Shown: piece after piece, positions 23,298 through 31,832 of the stretch
How the letters are laid out: the number at the start of each line of letters is the position of its first letter
Position numbering within the stretch: position 1 is the stretch's first letter
Assembly: GCA_964344055.1 (NCBI GenBank)
Contig: CAYFLT010000015.1
Span: forward strand, 4,788 to 68,787
Length of the DNA: 64,000 nucleotides
Reading direction: 5' to 3'
From: OFTM10 sp964344055
Lineage (GTDB): Bacteria > Actinomycetota > Acidimicrobiia > Acidimicrobiales > Aldehydirespiratoraceae
Notes under the pieces: model-generated
Told to the model about the DNA's origin: nothing
The model's input: the letters and a program-made list of their open reading frames with translations, nothing else
The model's database searches: none
Position numbers and translations under genes: made by a program

Positions 23298-24803
23298 TCA
23301 GTCGTCCCAGCTGGCTCGGGTCCGACCGTCGGGGTCGGAGGTCACCACGCTCGACTCGTCGAAGATCATGGTGGGTCGGCCCTCGAGATCGTAAGTCGGC
23401 CACGACGGAATCCTGTCGTGCGACGGATCGCCCGACGTGACGTAGGCGATCCACGCGTGGTGCATCCGGTCGGCGAGGTCGTCGGGCTCCGGAGCGCCGT
23501 CGCCGATGATCCGCTCCCATGCGCTCGCGGCGCCGTGGATGTCCATCTTCCACACGAAGGGCAAGTCGAGTGCGTGCATCGACCCGAACCGCCCGTGGAA
23601 CCCCTGGCTCTTCCAGGTGAACCGGTACACGTGGACCGGGATGCCGGCGGCGGTGGCGGCGTCGGCCACTCGCATGCTCGATCGGCGGAAGAGCGTGTCG
23701 GCGATCATCTCCTCGGCGACGCGGCGGTTCGTGAGCTCCGGGTAGGTCGTCTTGAAGGCCTCTACGACCCGAGCCGCCCGTTCGTCGCTGTCGACGTGGC
23801 GGTGGACCATCGCGTGCAGGGTCGAGTCGTCGATGTCGTCGGGCAGATGGAGCGCGAACAGGGAGCCTTCGTTGCCGTTGGTGCCGAGCAGGATCGGGAT
23901 GCGCCGGTCCACCGCCGCGGTGACGGCGTCACGGGTGATGGTGATGCCGTCGACCGCAGGCCGCATCGCGCGGCCGGAGCCCCCAGGCATCACGGCGGCA
24001 GTGGTGGCGGCCGCCTTGGCGAGGATGGCTTGGCCGTCGATGAGCGCGTCGGCCGAAAGGGCACGCAGGTCGTCGATGGATTCACATGCAGTTGCCTCGA
24101 GCAGCGACTCGGCGACTCCACCAGCCGGCGCGCCGAATCCGGCCGGGGCACTCTGGGCAATCGCCTGGTGGAAGAGTCCCTCGGCCTCGGGCGACGCGAG
24201 GAGCGCCATGACCGATCCGGCCCCGGCCGACTCACCCGCGATGGTGACCCGGTTGGGGTCGCCACCGAAGGCGGTGATGTGGTCGCGCACCCACCGGAGG
24301 GCGGCGATCTGGTCGCGGATGCCGTTGTTGCCCGACCCGGCGAGGTCGGGGTCGAGGTGGCCGAGTTCGAGGAAGCCGAGTACGCCCAGCCGGTAGTTCA
24401 CCGTCACCACCACGAGGTCGCCGTTGCGACAGAAGGGCGTGCCGTCGAACGACGCACCCCGCCCGGTCATGTAGGACCCGCCGTGGATCCAGAAGAGCAC
24501 CGGTCGGCGGGCGCCGTCCGGGGCCGGCGTGTGGACGTTGAGGAAGAGGCAGCTCTCGTCGGTGTCGAAGCCGGTCGGCGGCAAGGGGCTCGACGGATCT
24601 CGGGGAATCTGAGGCGCGGATGGAGGAATCGTGACCGCGTCCCGTACACCCACCCACGGGTCCGGTGATTGCGGAGCGCGCCATCGAAGGTCACCGATCG
24701 GCGGCGTGGCGTACGGCACCCCGAGGAAGTGGTGGACGCCATCGGTGACGCGACCCCTCAGTTCCCCCAGGGCGATCCTGACCATCGAGTCAGCGTCGTC
24801 CAT
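23298..24803 (-). CDS. type B carboxylesterase / para-nitrobenzyl esterase family
   Basis: This 501-aa alpha/beta hydrolase has the family signature GLPYATPP-like FLGVPYATPPIGDLRWRAP, DESCLFLNVHTP, the oxyanion segment LFWIHGGSYMTG, and the nucleophile elbow VTIAGESAGAGSV with the active Ser. The acid is likely in TNGNEGSLFAL and the His in FGSMHALDLPFVW. No signal peptide is visible, so it is probably cytoplasmic. ATG 24803 has TACGAT 6 nt upstream; that hexamer shares bases with the -10 of the divergent GMC oxidoreductase. It is followed by the hotdog protein gene. Confidence 0.85.
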   Translation of the reverse strand: MDDADSMVRIALGELRGRVTDGVHHFLGVPYATPPIGDLRWRAPQSPDPWVGVRDAVTIPPSAPQIPRDPSSPLPPTGFDTDESCLFLNVHTPAPDGARRPVLFWIHGGSYMTGRGASFDGTPFCRNGDLVVVTVNYRLGVLGFLELGHLDPDLAGSGNNGIRDQIAALRWVRDHITAFGGDPNRVTIAGESAGAGSVMALLASPEAEGLFHQAIAQSAPAGFGAPAGGVAESLLEATACESIDDLRALSADALIDGQAILAKAAATTAAVMPGGSGRAMRPAVDGITITRDAVTAAVDRRIPILLGTNGNEGSLFALHLPDDIDDSTLHAMVHRHVDSDERAARVVEAFKTTYPELTNRRVAEEMIADTLFRRSSMRVADAATAAGIPVHVYRFTWKSQGFHGRFGSMHALDLPFVWKMDIHGAASAWERIIGDGAPEPDDLADRMHHAWIAYVTSGDPSHDRIPSWPTYDLEGRPTMIFDESSVVTSDPDGRTRASWDD

Positions 24804-24827
24804 CGGCGGATCGTACACTTCGCCGCG
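24804..24827. promoter_or_regulatory. 24-bp divergent promoter with overlapping -10 hexamers
   Basis: The only DNA between the two start codons holds TACACT (24814-24819, plus strand, 8 nt before ATG 24828) and TACGAT (24815-24810, minus strand, 6 nt before ATG 24803). They share bases 24814-24815. Polymerase could hardly occupy both at once. Confidence 0.55.
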
Positions 24828-26501
24828 ATGGCCACCCCAAAGACAGCGACAGGCACGACCTACGACTACGTGATCGTCGGTGGCGGCTCCGCCGGATCCG
24901 CGCTCGCCAACCGGCTCAGCGCCGACCCGAACACGGAGGTCCTCGTCCTGGAGGCGGGGCGTCCGGACTACCGGTGGGACGTCTTCATCCACATGCCGGC
25001 GGCGCTGATGTTCGCGATCGGAAGCCGTTTCTACGACTGGAAGTACGAGAGCGAACCCGAACCCCACATGGACGGTCGACGGGTGTACCACGCCCGCGGG
25101 AAGGTGCTCGGTGGGTCGTCGAGCATCAACGGGATGATCTTCCAGCGGGGCAACCCGATGGACTACGACAAGTGGGCCCAACTCCCGGGCATGGAGTCAT
25201 GGGACTACGCCCACTGTCTGCCGTACTTCAAGCGGATGGAGACGTGTCTGGGGGCGGGTCCGTCCGGCGACGAATGGCGCGGCGCCGATGGTCCTCTCGT
25301 GATGGAGCGCGGCCCCGCGGCCAGCCCGTTGTTCGAGGCCTGGCTCGACGCCGGTCCGCAGGCCGGGTACGAGCGAACCGACGACGTCAACGGCCATCGC
25401 CAGGAGGGGTTCGCCGCCTTCGACAAGAACGTGCACCGGGCCCGGCGGCTGTCGGCGGCTCGGGCCTACCTCCATCCGGTGAAGACGCGCCCGAACCTCA
25501 CCGTGCTCACCCGGGCCCATGCCTCCCGGCTCGTGATGGAGGGCAAGCAGGTCGTGGGTGTCGAATACCGGCGGCGGGGACGCACCCGGGTCGCGCGGGC
25601 CCGCGAGGTGATCTCGTGTGGGGGCGCCTTCAACTCGCCCCAGCTCCTCCAACTCTCCGGCATCGGTGACGAGGAGCATCTACGTTCCGTGGGGGTCGAA
25701 CCGGTTCATCATCTTCCCGGCGTCGGCGAGAACATGCAGGACCACCTCGAGGTGTACATCCAGTACGCCTGCAAGGAGCCGGTGTCGATCCAGCCGAATC
25801 TGGCCCTGTGGAAACGGCCGTTCATCGGGTTGGCCTGGCTGTTCCGCCGGGGTCCAGGCGCGAGCAACCACTTCGAAGCCGGTGCGTTCGTTCGCAGCAA
25901 CGACGACGAGGCCTACCCGAACTTGATGTTCCACTTCCTGCCGATCGCGATCCGCTACGACGGATCGGCCCCGGAGGGCGGTCACGGCTACCAGGTGCAC
26001 GTCGGGCCGATGTACTCCGACGCGAAGGGCTGGGTGCGGATCACGTCGCCGGACCCGAAGGCGAAGCCGGCGGTGCAGTTCAACTACCTGTCGACCGAGC
26101 AGGACCGTCGGGAGTGGATCGAGGCCGTACGGGTGGCTCGCCGGATCCTGAACCAGCCGGCGTTCGACCGCTACAACGGCGGTGAGGTCTCACCAGGACC
26201 GTCGGTGGACACCGACCAGGAGATCATGGATTGGGTGGCGAAGGACTCCGAGACCGCGCTCCACCCGTCCTGCACCTGCAAGATGGGCGATGTCTCGGAT
26301 CCGATGGCGGTGATCGACCCGGAGACGATGAAGGTCCATGGGATCGAAGGTCTGCGGGTGGTGGACGCCTCGGTGATGCCGATCGTCACCAACGGCAACA
26401 TCTACGCCCCGACGATGATGATCGCCGAGAAGGCCGCGGACCTCATCCTCGGCAACGAACCACTCCCGCCCGACCCCGCAGACGTGTACCGGAGAACCTG
26501 A
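24828..26501 (+). CDS. GMC family oxidoreductase (choline dehydrogenase-like)
   Basis: This 557-aa FAD enzyme oxidises an alcohol, substrate unknown. The FAD-binding fold is YDYVIVGGGSAGSALANRLS, the first GMC signature is GKVLGGSSSINGMIFQRGNP, and the second is SCGGAFNSPQLLQLSGIGD. Near the C-terminus the active-site His is in ALHPSCTCKMG and the second active residue Asn in TNGNIYAPTMMIAEKAADLI. ATG 24828 is preceded by TACACT. The stop codon is supplied by a palindromic element (copy 2) shared with the convergent operon. Confidence 0.88.
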   Translation: MATPKTATGTTYDYVIVGGGSAGSALANRLSADPNTEVLVLEAGRPDYRWDVFIHMPAALMFAIGSRFYDWKYESEPEPHMDGRRVYHARGKVLGGSSSINGMIFQRGNPMDYDKWAQLPGMESWDYAHCLPYFKRMETCLGAGPSGDEWRGADGPLVMERGPAASPLFEAWLDAGPQAGYERTDDVNGHRQEGFAAFDKNVHRARRLSAARAYLHPVKTRPNLTVLTRAHASRLVMEGKQVVGVEYRRRGRTRVARAREVISCGGAFNSPQLLQLSGIGDEEHLRSVGVEPVHHLPGVGENMQDHLEVYIQYACKEPVSIQPNLALWKRPFIGLAWLFRRGPGASNHFEAGAFVRSNDDEAYPNLMFHFLPIAIRYDGSAPEGGHGYQVHVGPMYSDAKGWVRITSPDPKAKPAVQFNYLSTEQDRREWIEAVRVARRILNQPAFDRYNGGEVSPGPSVDTDQEIMDWVAKDSETALHPSCTCKMGDVSDPMAVIDPETMKVHGIEGLRVVDASVMPIVTNGNIYAPTMMIAEKAADLILGNEPLPPDPADVYRRT

Positions 26502-26539
26502 CAGGGTTTTGGTACCTGACACCAAAACCCTGCCAGGTC
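26495..26539. repeat. palindromic intergenic element, copy 2
   Basis: The left arm AACCTGACAGGGTTTTGGT (26495-26513) and loop ACCTGAC are identical to copy 1. The right arm (26521-26539) has one internal change (TGCCAGG for TGTCAGG) and a different last base. The GMC oxidoreductase TGA (26499-26501) lies in the left arm and the minus-strand gene's stop (26540-26538) at the right end. Confidence 0.85.
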
Positions 26540-26919
26540 AGCTGAGTGGGGTGATCTCGGCGAGGATGACCGGGGCCGGCTCGCCGGGGACGGTGGCGGC
26601 GAGGGCCATGTTCGGTCGTGGGCCGGGGGCGGGCTGTCGATGGATCTGCGGCTCGAAGCCGTCGTTGCGGAGGACTGTGGTGGTGCCGTCGGTCGTGGCA
26701 CGCTGGAAGCCGTCGACTGCCACCCGACCGCCGGTCCAACCGCCGCCCTCGATGCGAACGGCGGAGGGGGCGATCATCCAGCGGCCCTCGTACTCGACCA
26801 TTCCGAGCGCCTCGCCCTGGCCGGTCATCGCAACGCCGGCCAGGGGTTGGGTCGGGATCCATCGCTCGATGACCTCGGCCTTGGGGGGGAGTGAGGGTGG
26901 CGACGTGGTACAGAACCAT
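26538..26919 (-). CDS. hypothetical protein, about 126 aa, frameshifted at a 7-base C tract
   Basis: The start ATG (26919) lies 2 bp after the stop of the FMN-oxidoreductase gene, so it is the second gene of that operon. The first codons read MVLYHVATLTPP and meet a run of seven C (26889-26883 on this strand); the frame then fails. Dropping one base gives KAEVIERWIPTQPLAGVAMT and a coherent end (MVEYEGRWMIAPSAVRIEGG ... ILAEITPLS). The tract may be a sequencing error or a slippery, phase-variable site. I do not recognise the family. Its stop overlaps the palindromic element. Confidence 0.6.
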
Positions 26920-26921
26920 GG

Positions 26922-28085
26922 TCAACCCTGAACGACATCGGCGGGCGTGAGTCGGTCGGCCAGGTCGTCGAGAGTGCTGCACCCCATCTGATGCATCACG
27001 TTGACGAGGCCCTCGTGGAGGATGTCGAACGCGTGACCGGCGCCGTCCGGACCGACCGCGCCCAAGCCGTACATGAAGGCCCGGCCCGCGAACACGAACG
27101 AGGCTCCCATCGCGATCGCCCGAGCCACGTCGAGGCCGTCGCGGACACCGCTGTCGAAGAGAACGGGGACGGCATCGCCCACGCGGTCCATGACCGCGGG
27201 CATGGCATCGATCGCGGCGATCGCGCCATCCAGCTGGCGGGCGCCGTGGTTCGACACTTGCACCGCGTCGGCACCGGTGTCGACGCACTTCTGGGCGTCG
27301 TCGGGATCGAGAATGCCTTTCACGATCAGCGGGCCGTCCCAGCGTTCCCGCACCTCCGCCAGGTATTCCCAGCTGAGGGTCCCGCCGAGGGTGGCGGCCA
27401 CGAATCCGGCCGCATTGGCCATCGTCTTGCGGTCCACGTACTTCTCGAGTCCCCGGAACCGGGGAGGTCCGTGGGTGACGACCTGGCGGGCCCAGGCCGG
27501 GCGGCGGAGCACCTGGGACACGAGGCGCGGTCCGATCTTGGGCGGCACCTTGATCTGGGCCTTGCGTTGACGCTCCCGGCGGCTCGGGTAGGGGACGTCG
27601 CCGGTGACGACCAACGCGGTGAAGCCCGAATCCCGTACCCGCTCGAGGAGGTCGTCCCGCATGTCGAGATCGCGGGGTGGGTACAGCTGGAACCAGCCCA
27701 TACCGTCGGACGCAGGACCCGCCACTTCGGGCGCCGCGGTCCCGACGGTGCTGAGCACGTAGGGGATCCGCCGGCTGGCGGCCGCGTCGGCGAGGGCGGC
27801 GTCGGCCCCCGGCCAGATCAGGCTCGTCAACCCGACTGGCGCGATCCCGATCGGGGAGGCGTACTCGACCCCGAACAGGGTGGTCTTCGTCTCCGGCGTG
27901 AGCACACCCTTGAGAAGCTCGGGCCGGAAGGTGATCCGGCGGAAGGCATCGAGATTGCGATCGAGGCCGTCCTCGCTGCCGGTGCCGCTGTGGAGGTACT
28001 CCCAGGAGAAGAAGGGCAGGCGCCGCTTCGCCCGAGCCTCGAGGTCGGCGATGGTCGGCCAGCGATCCATTGGGTTGGTGGCCAT
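26922..28085 (-). CDS. FMN-dependent alpha-hydroxy-acid oxidase/dehydrogenase
   Basis: This 387-aa TIM-barrel flavoenzyme oxidises a 2-hydroxy acid such as L-lactate, glycolate or mandelate. The FMN-binding region PIGIAPVGLTSLIWPGAD, the catalytic signature VQVSNHGARQLDGA (active His and FMN-contacting Arg) and the phosphate-binding VLFDSGVRDGLDVARAIAMG are intact. The substrate group is not resolved; length fits lactate dehydrogenase or lactate 2-monooxygenase relatives. GGGAG lies 6-10 nt before ATG 28085. The frameshifted hypothetical gene follows in the same operon. Confidence 0.86.
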   Translation of the reverse strand: MATNPMDRWPTIADLEARAKRRLPFFSWEYLHSGTGSEDGLDRNLDAFRRITFRPELLKGVLTPETKTTLFGVEYASPIGIAPVGLTSLIWPGADAALADAAASRRIPYVLSTVGTAAPEVAGPASDGMGWFQLYPPRDLDMRDDLLERVRDSGFTALVVTGDVPYPSRRERQRKAQIKVPPKIGPRLVSQVLRRPAWARQVVTHGPPRFRGLEKYVDRKTMANAAGFVAATLGGTLSWEYLAEVRERWDGPLIVKGILDPDDAQKCVDTGADAVQVSNHGARQLDGAIAAIDAMPAVMDRVGDAVPVLFDSGVRDGLDVARAIAMGASFVFAGRAFMYGLGAVGPDGAGHAFDILHEGLVNVMHQMGCSTLDDLADRLTPADVVQG

Positions 28086-28172
28086 CTCGAACTCCCATCC
28101 AGAAGGGTGTGGGGCGGACTGTAGTCAGCGGCCTCCTGTCGGTGTCAGGCCGAGTCGTGCGACAATCGGGCC

Positions 28173-28712
28173 ATGCATCGGGCGGTGCGGCCTCTGATCA
28201 TCCTCTCGGCGGTGGTTCTCGGCGCGGCGGCATGCGGTGACGACGGGTCGACTGGTACGTCTCCTTCCAGCCCGTCCTCCACCGCGCCATCGGTGGAGTC
28301 TGGGGATGCGACGACCTCGACAACGACGACGACCACCGAGGCCCTGCCGTCCACAACCACCACCGCGGCAGCGCCAGCGGGGTTCGTCGAGTTCGATCCG
28401 CCCACCGACACCGAGTTCAGCGTGGTGCAGGTCACCAACGAGCTCGGCCACGCGCTCGACTACCGCCCGGATGCGTGCATCGTCGCCCACAATCCCGACA
28501 CCGGAGACAGCGCCGGCAACATCTATGGCCCCAACTTCGGACTGAACTGGATGACCGAAGACGAGCCGTTCACCCTTGGGTGGAACTACGGCGACGGTGT
28601 GGTGCAGGGGGAGGTCGACGCCGAGGTGGACGGCGACGTCGTCACCTTCGAGGGGGAGATCGACGGGCTGGCGGTACGAGGCACGGCGTACTGCTACGAG
28701 GGCATCGGCTGA
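28173..28712 (+). CDS. secreted lipoprotein with Thr/Ser-rich linker
   Basis: This 179-aa protein has a signal peptide ending in a lipobox-like VVLGAAACGDDG (Cys 21), a low-complexity linker of about 40 residues rich in Thr, Ser and Pro, and a C-terminal domain of about 110 residues containing paired Cys (DACIVAHNP and GTAYCYEGIG). The domain is not recognised. It is probably anchored to the outer face of the membrane. GACAAT, 6 nt before ATG 28173, is a weak leaderless-type -10. It converges on the next gene. Confidence 0.65.
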   Translation: MHRAVRPLIILSAVVLGAAACGDDGSTGTSPSSPSSTAPSVESGDATTSTTTTTTEALPSTTTTAAAPAGFVEFDPPTDTEFSVVQVTNELGHALDYRPDACIVAHNPDTGDSAGNIYGPNFGLNWMTEDEPFTLGWNYGDGVVQGEVDAEVDGDVVTFEGEIDGLAVRGTAYCYEGIG

Positions 28713-28722
28713 CGCGGTCGGA

Positions 28723-29961
28723 TCAACCGGCGGCCCCGGGGGCGTCGAGCGCCTCGATGGCCCGGATCACCCCGGCCATGGCGTGCTGTTGGTCGTCCAT
28801 GCGGGTGACGTCCTCGCGGAACCAGGCGCCCTCGACGATGTCGGGCCGGGCCCACTGCGCCGCCCGGTCGGCGTCGTACTGGCGGGCGACCAGGATCGCC
28901 GCGCCGCAGACGAGGTTGTCCCGCACCTCGCCGTTGAGGTCGGCCACGCCCGCGTCGACCTGGGTCAACCGCCAGAGCGCGGAGAGGGCTTCGACGGTGG
29001 TCCCGAACGCGGCGCCGCGTGCCTGAGGGGCGGTCTCGTCGGGATCACCGGTCCCGTCGCCTACTCGTGCGGCCTCCCTGCGGATCTCCCGTTCGAGCCG
29101 GCCGTTGTACCGGTCGATGAGCGATCGCACGTAGTCGAGGTTCTCGCCCTCGAGTTCGGCCCAATCCCGCATCTCGGCGAAGCCGTACGCCGACCATTGA
29201 TCGGCGAGCGGCGGATCCTCGATCTCCTCCTCGGTGTCGCGCTTCGTGGCGATGTATCGAGCGACTGCCTGCGCGGTCTCGTCCCACTTCTCCCCGGGGA
29301 ACTCGTTGTGCAGCAGGGCGAGCGCCCAGAAGGCCTCACCGGTGTAGAAGGTGGAGGTTCGGCCGACGGTCGGCTCGAAGGCCCCGTTGCGATAGCGGGC
29401 GCCGAACCACATCCCACCGTCTTCGCGAAGTGTGAGTCGCATGAAGATGCCCATCTCGCGGAGCAGCTGGTCGTAGGACGTGTCGCCGGTGGCGATCCGG
29501 CGGTGGACGAGCGCGGCGACGGCCAGTGCCGTGCCGCCGAGGTGCAGGTCCTGGGGGACACCGAACGCGGTGGCCTCGCCGTCGGAGTAGAGATGATCGA
29601 GGATGTACTCCAGCCCGGTGTCGCCCACGTTGGTGACGTCGAGGTCACTGTGGGCGGCCACCTGGAAGACCGACAGCACGACGCCGGCGTGCCGCACGTC
29701 GTGGTATCCGGGAAGGAACTCGTCGGCGGCTCGGTCGTATTCGTACCAGAACCGTCCGTTGTCCAGCTGAGCGCGATCCACCCAGGCGACGCCGGCCTCC
29801 GCCGTTGCGATCAGCTCGGCCTCGCTGCGCTCGTCGCATTTCGGCAGGGGTCCTTCGTTGGTGATCTGGACGACGACGAGTACGCCGGCGAAGAGCGCGC
29901 CGACGACGAGGCCGACGAGTGCGCCGACGGTGGTCCGGTTCAGCCGTGGTCGATCTGGCAT
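28723..29961 (-). CDS. membrane-anchored protein with alpha/alpha-toroid-like domain
   Basis: This 412-aa protein has one N-terminal membrane helix (GALVGLVVGALFAGVLVVVQ, residues about 13-33) and a large outer domain. AELIATAEAGVAWVDRAQLD, GRFWYEYDRAADEF, HAGVVLSVFQVAA and LGGTALAVAALVHRR repeat a helix-hairpin style seen in (alpha/alpha)6 barrels such as glycoside hydrolase, epimerase or terpene-cyclase-like folds. No catalytic set can be named. It starts 7 bp after the PHP phosphatase stop, so they are likely co-transcribed. Confidence 0.55.
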   Translation of the reverse strand: MPDRPRLNRTTVGALVGLVVGALFAGVLVVVQITNEGPLPKCDERSEAELIATAEAGVAWVDRAQLDNGRFWYEYDRAADEFLPGYHDVRHAGVVLSVFQVAAHSDLDVTNVGDTGLEYILDHLYSDGEATAFGVPQDLHLGGTALAVAALVHRRIATGDTSYDQLLREMGIFMRLTLREDGGMWFGARYRNGAFEPTVGRTSTFYTGEAFWALALLHNEFPGEKWDETAQAVARYIATKRDTEEEIEDPPLADQWSAYGFAEMRDWAELEGENLDYVRSLIDRYNGRLEREIRREAARVGDGTGDPDETAPQARGAAFGTTVEALSALWRLTQVDAGVADLNGEVRDNLVCGAAILVARQYDADRAAQWARPDIVEGAWFREDVTRMDDQQHAMAGVIRAIEALDAPGAAG

Positions 29962-29968
29962 CCGAAGA

Positions 29969-30844
29969 TCATTGCTGATGACGTCGGTAGGCGCGGCGCT
30001 CCCGGCGACGGAACGTCGCCAGGGTGTCGACGCCGCGCCGGTCGAGCTCGGCTGCCAGCCGGTCCATGTCGCGACCCACCTGGTCGACGACGTGAGCATC
30101 GGAGGCGGTGGTCAGCGGGACGCCGGCCTCCACCAGGAGGTCGAGGAGGTCGCCCGACGGGTACGTGTCGGCGACCGGCTTCTGCAGCCCGGCGCTGGAG
30201 AGCTCCACCGCCACCCCCGCGGCGGCGACGCCGTCGACCAACCGCCGTTCGTGTTCCTCGAGCCGTTCCGGCAGGTAGCCCGCGATCTTGATCACGTCGA
30301 TGTGGGCCAGTACGTCGATCATGCCGGTGTTCGCGATCTCCAGGACGGCGTCCACGTAGTCGGAGAAGACGTCGTCGGTGTCGCGGGTCTGCCATTCGGC
30401 ACCGAACACCTCGATGCCGTAGGCGTCGAAGAGCCAGTCGTCGAGCCAGTGGACCGAGCCGAGGAGGATGTCGAACGGATAGTCGTCGAGCACACCCGCC
30501 ATCGCCTCTGCGGTACCGGGGAGGTGGTCGACCTCCATACCGACGAGGACGGGCAGTCCACGCTGCTGGGCCTCGAGGAGTACGTCGACATAGGTGTCCA
30601 AGTCGCCACCAGCCTCGACCTCGAGAATGTGATCGCTCGCTTCCGCCAGTGGACCGGTGGTGGGACGATCCCAGTGTGGAAAGACTTCGTCGGCGATCCG
30701 GGTGAAGCGATGACAGTGCTCGGTGATCGCGATTTCGGTGATCCCGTTGGCGGCCGCGGCCTCGCAGTACCGCTCGAGCTGTGCGACGGTCGGGGGAGGG
30801 GTACCGCGCTCGTGCGGCCAGACATGGAGATGATGATCGAGCAC
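29969..30844 (-). CDS. PHP domain phosphoesterase (histidinol-phosphatase-like)
   Basis: This 291-aa protein has the PHP metal sites in order: DHHLHVWPHERGT at the N-terminus, IAITEHCHRF, GMEVDHLPG, ILLGSVHWLDDW, and TTASDAHVVDQVG near the C-terminus. These bind three metals for phosphate ester cleavage. It may be a histidinol-phosphate phosphatase, but no his genes are near. The start is GTG 30844 directly before LDHHLH. It is divergent from the epoxide-hydrolase-like gene, with 52 bp between. Confidence 0.8.
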   Translation of the reverse strand: MLDHHLHVWPHERGTPPPTVAQLERYCEAAAANGITEIAITEHCHRFTRIADEVFPHWDRPTTGPLAEASDHILEVEAGGDLDTYVDVLLEAQQRGLPVLVGMEVDHLPGTAEAMAGVLDDYPFDILLGSVHWLDDWLFDAYGIEVFGAEWQTRDTDDVFSDYVDAVLEIANTGMIDVLAHIDVIKIAGYLPERLEEHERRLVDGVAAAGVAVELSSAGLQKPVADTYPSGDLLDLLVEAGVPLTTASDAHVVDQVGRDMDRLAAELDRRGVDTLATFRRRERRAYRRHQQ

Positions 30845-30884
30845 GCCCAGAACCGTGCCACATGTGGGAGGTCTCCGTCGGGTC

Positions 30885-30890
30885 TACCGT
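30885..30890 (+). promoter_or_regulatory. -10 hexamer TACCGT, leaderless-type
   Basis: TACCGT lies 6 nt before ATG 30897 of the alpha/beta hydrolase gene. It has no Shine-Dalgarno. Confidence 0.5.
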
Positions 30891-30896
30891 GATCCG

Positions 30897-31790
30897 ATGA
30901 CGTCAGCGATCACGCTCGCCAACGGTCCGCTCGAGTTCAGTGCCCTGACGGCTGGGTTCGATTCGAGCCCAACCGGTGAGATCGTCGTCTGTCTCCACGG
31001 CTTTCCGGACGACTCGGGGACCTTTCGCCATCAGCTACCCGCTCTCGCGGCCGCCGGGTACCGGGTGATCGCCCCCACCCTGCGGGGGTACGAACCATCC
31101 TCCCAGCCGGATGACGGTGACTACTCCCTGGCCACGCTCGCGCGCGATGTGCTCGCGTGGATCGACGATCTCGGTGCCGATCGGGTCCACCTGTTCGGCC
31201 ACGACTGGGGAGCGGCGATCACCTACACGGCAGGGGCGCTCGCGCCGGAGCGGTTCCAGAGTCTCACGACGATCGCGGTGCCGCATGCGGCCCGCTTGAC
31301 CGCGGCATTGCGCAAGGTGCCGAGCCAGCTGCGCAAGTCCTGGTACATGAGCTTCTTCCAGATTCGGGGGTTGAGCGACCGGCGGGTCGAACGAGATGAC
31401 TGGGCACTGGTGCGACGGCTCTGGAAGACGTGGTCGCCGGGTCATGATCTGAGTGACGACGAGTGGGTCGACCTTCGGGCGACCTTCGAAGCACCCGGGG
31501 TGAAGCAGGCGATGCTGGCGTACTACCGACAGAACGCCTCGCCGCTGATCCTCATGGGCATTCGCAAGCCCGAGGCGATGCGGCTCACGTCAGTGCCGGT
31601 GCGGACCCTGGCGATAACCGGTGCAGACGACGGGTGTATGGACACTCGGCTCTGGGACCTGGCCTTCCATGCGGACGACTTCCCGGCCGGCCACCGGGTC
31701 GAACGGATCGAAGGGGCGGGACACTTCACCCATCTCGAACGACCCGACGAGGTCAACCGTCTCGTCCTCGATTGGATCGCCGAGGGCTGA
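30897..31790 (+). CDS. alpha/beta hydrolase, epoxide hydrolase-like
   Basis: This 297-aa hydrolase has the oxyanion segment VVCLHGFPDDSGTFRHQLPA and the nucleophile elbow HLFGHDWGAAITY. The nucleophile is Asp within GHDWG, which marks epoxide hydrolases and haloalkane dehalogenases rather than esterases. The catalytic His is in IEGAGHFTHLERP. A cap domain rich in Trp and Arg lies between (SWYMSFFQIRG). The substrate is unknown. It is followed by the TSUP permease on the same strand after 42 bp. Confidence 0.83.
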   Translation: MTSAITLANGPLEFSALTAGFDSSPTGEIVVCLHGFPDDSGTFRHQLPALAAAGYRVIAPTLRGYEPSSQPDDGDYSLATLARDVLAWIDDLGADRVHLFGHDWGAAITYTAGALAPERFQSLTTIAVPHAARLTAALRKVPSQLRKSWYMSFFQIRGLSDRRVERDDWALVRRLWKTWSPGHDLSDDEWVDLRATFEAPGVKQAMLAYYRQNASPLILMGIRKPEAMRLTSVPVRTLAITGADDGCMDTRLWDLAFHADDFPAGHRVERIEGAGHFTHLERPDEVNRLVLDWIAEG

Positions 31791-31817
31791 GACTCGGGTA
31801 CTGGCGGTGGCGCCCGC

Positions 31818-31823
31818 TACCGT
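31818..31823 (+). promoter_or_regulatory. -10 hexamer TACCGT, leaderless-type
   Basis: TACCGT lies 9 nt before ATG 31833 of the TSUP permease gene. Confidence 0.4.
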
Positions 31824-31832
31824 CGGCGGGCG

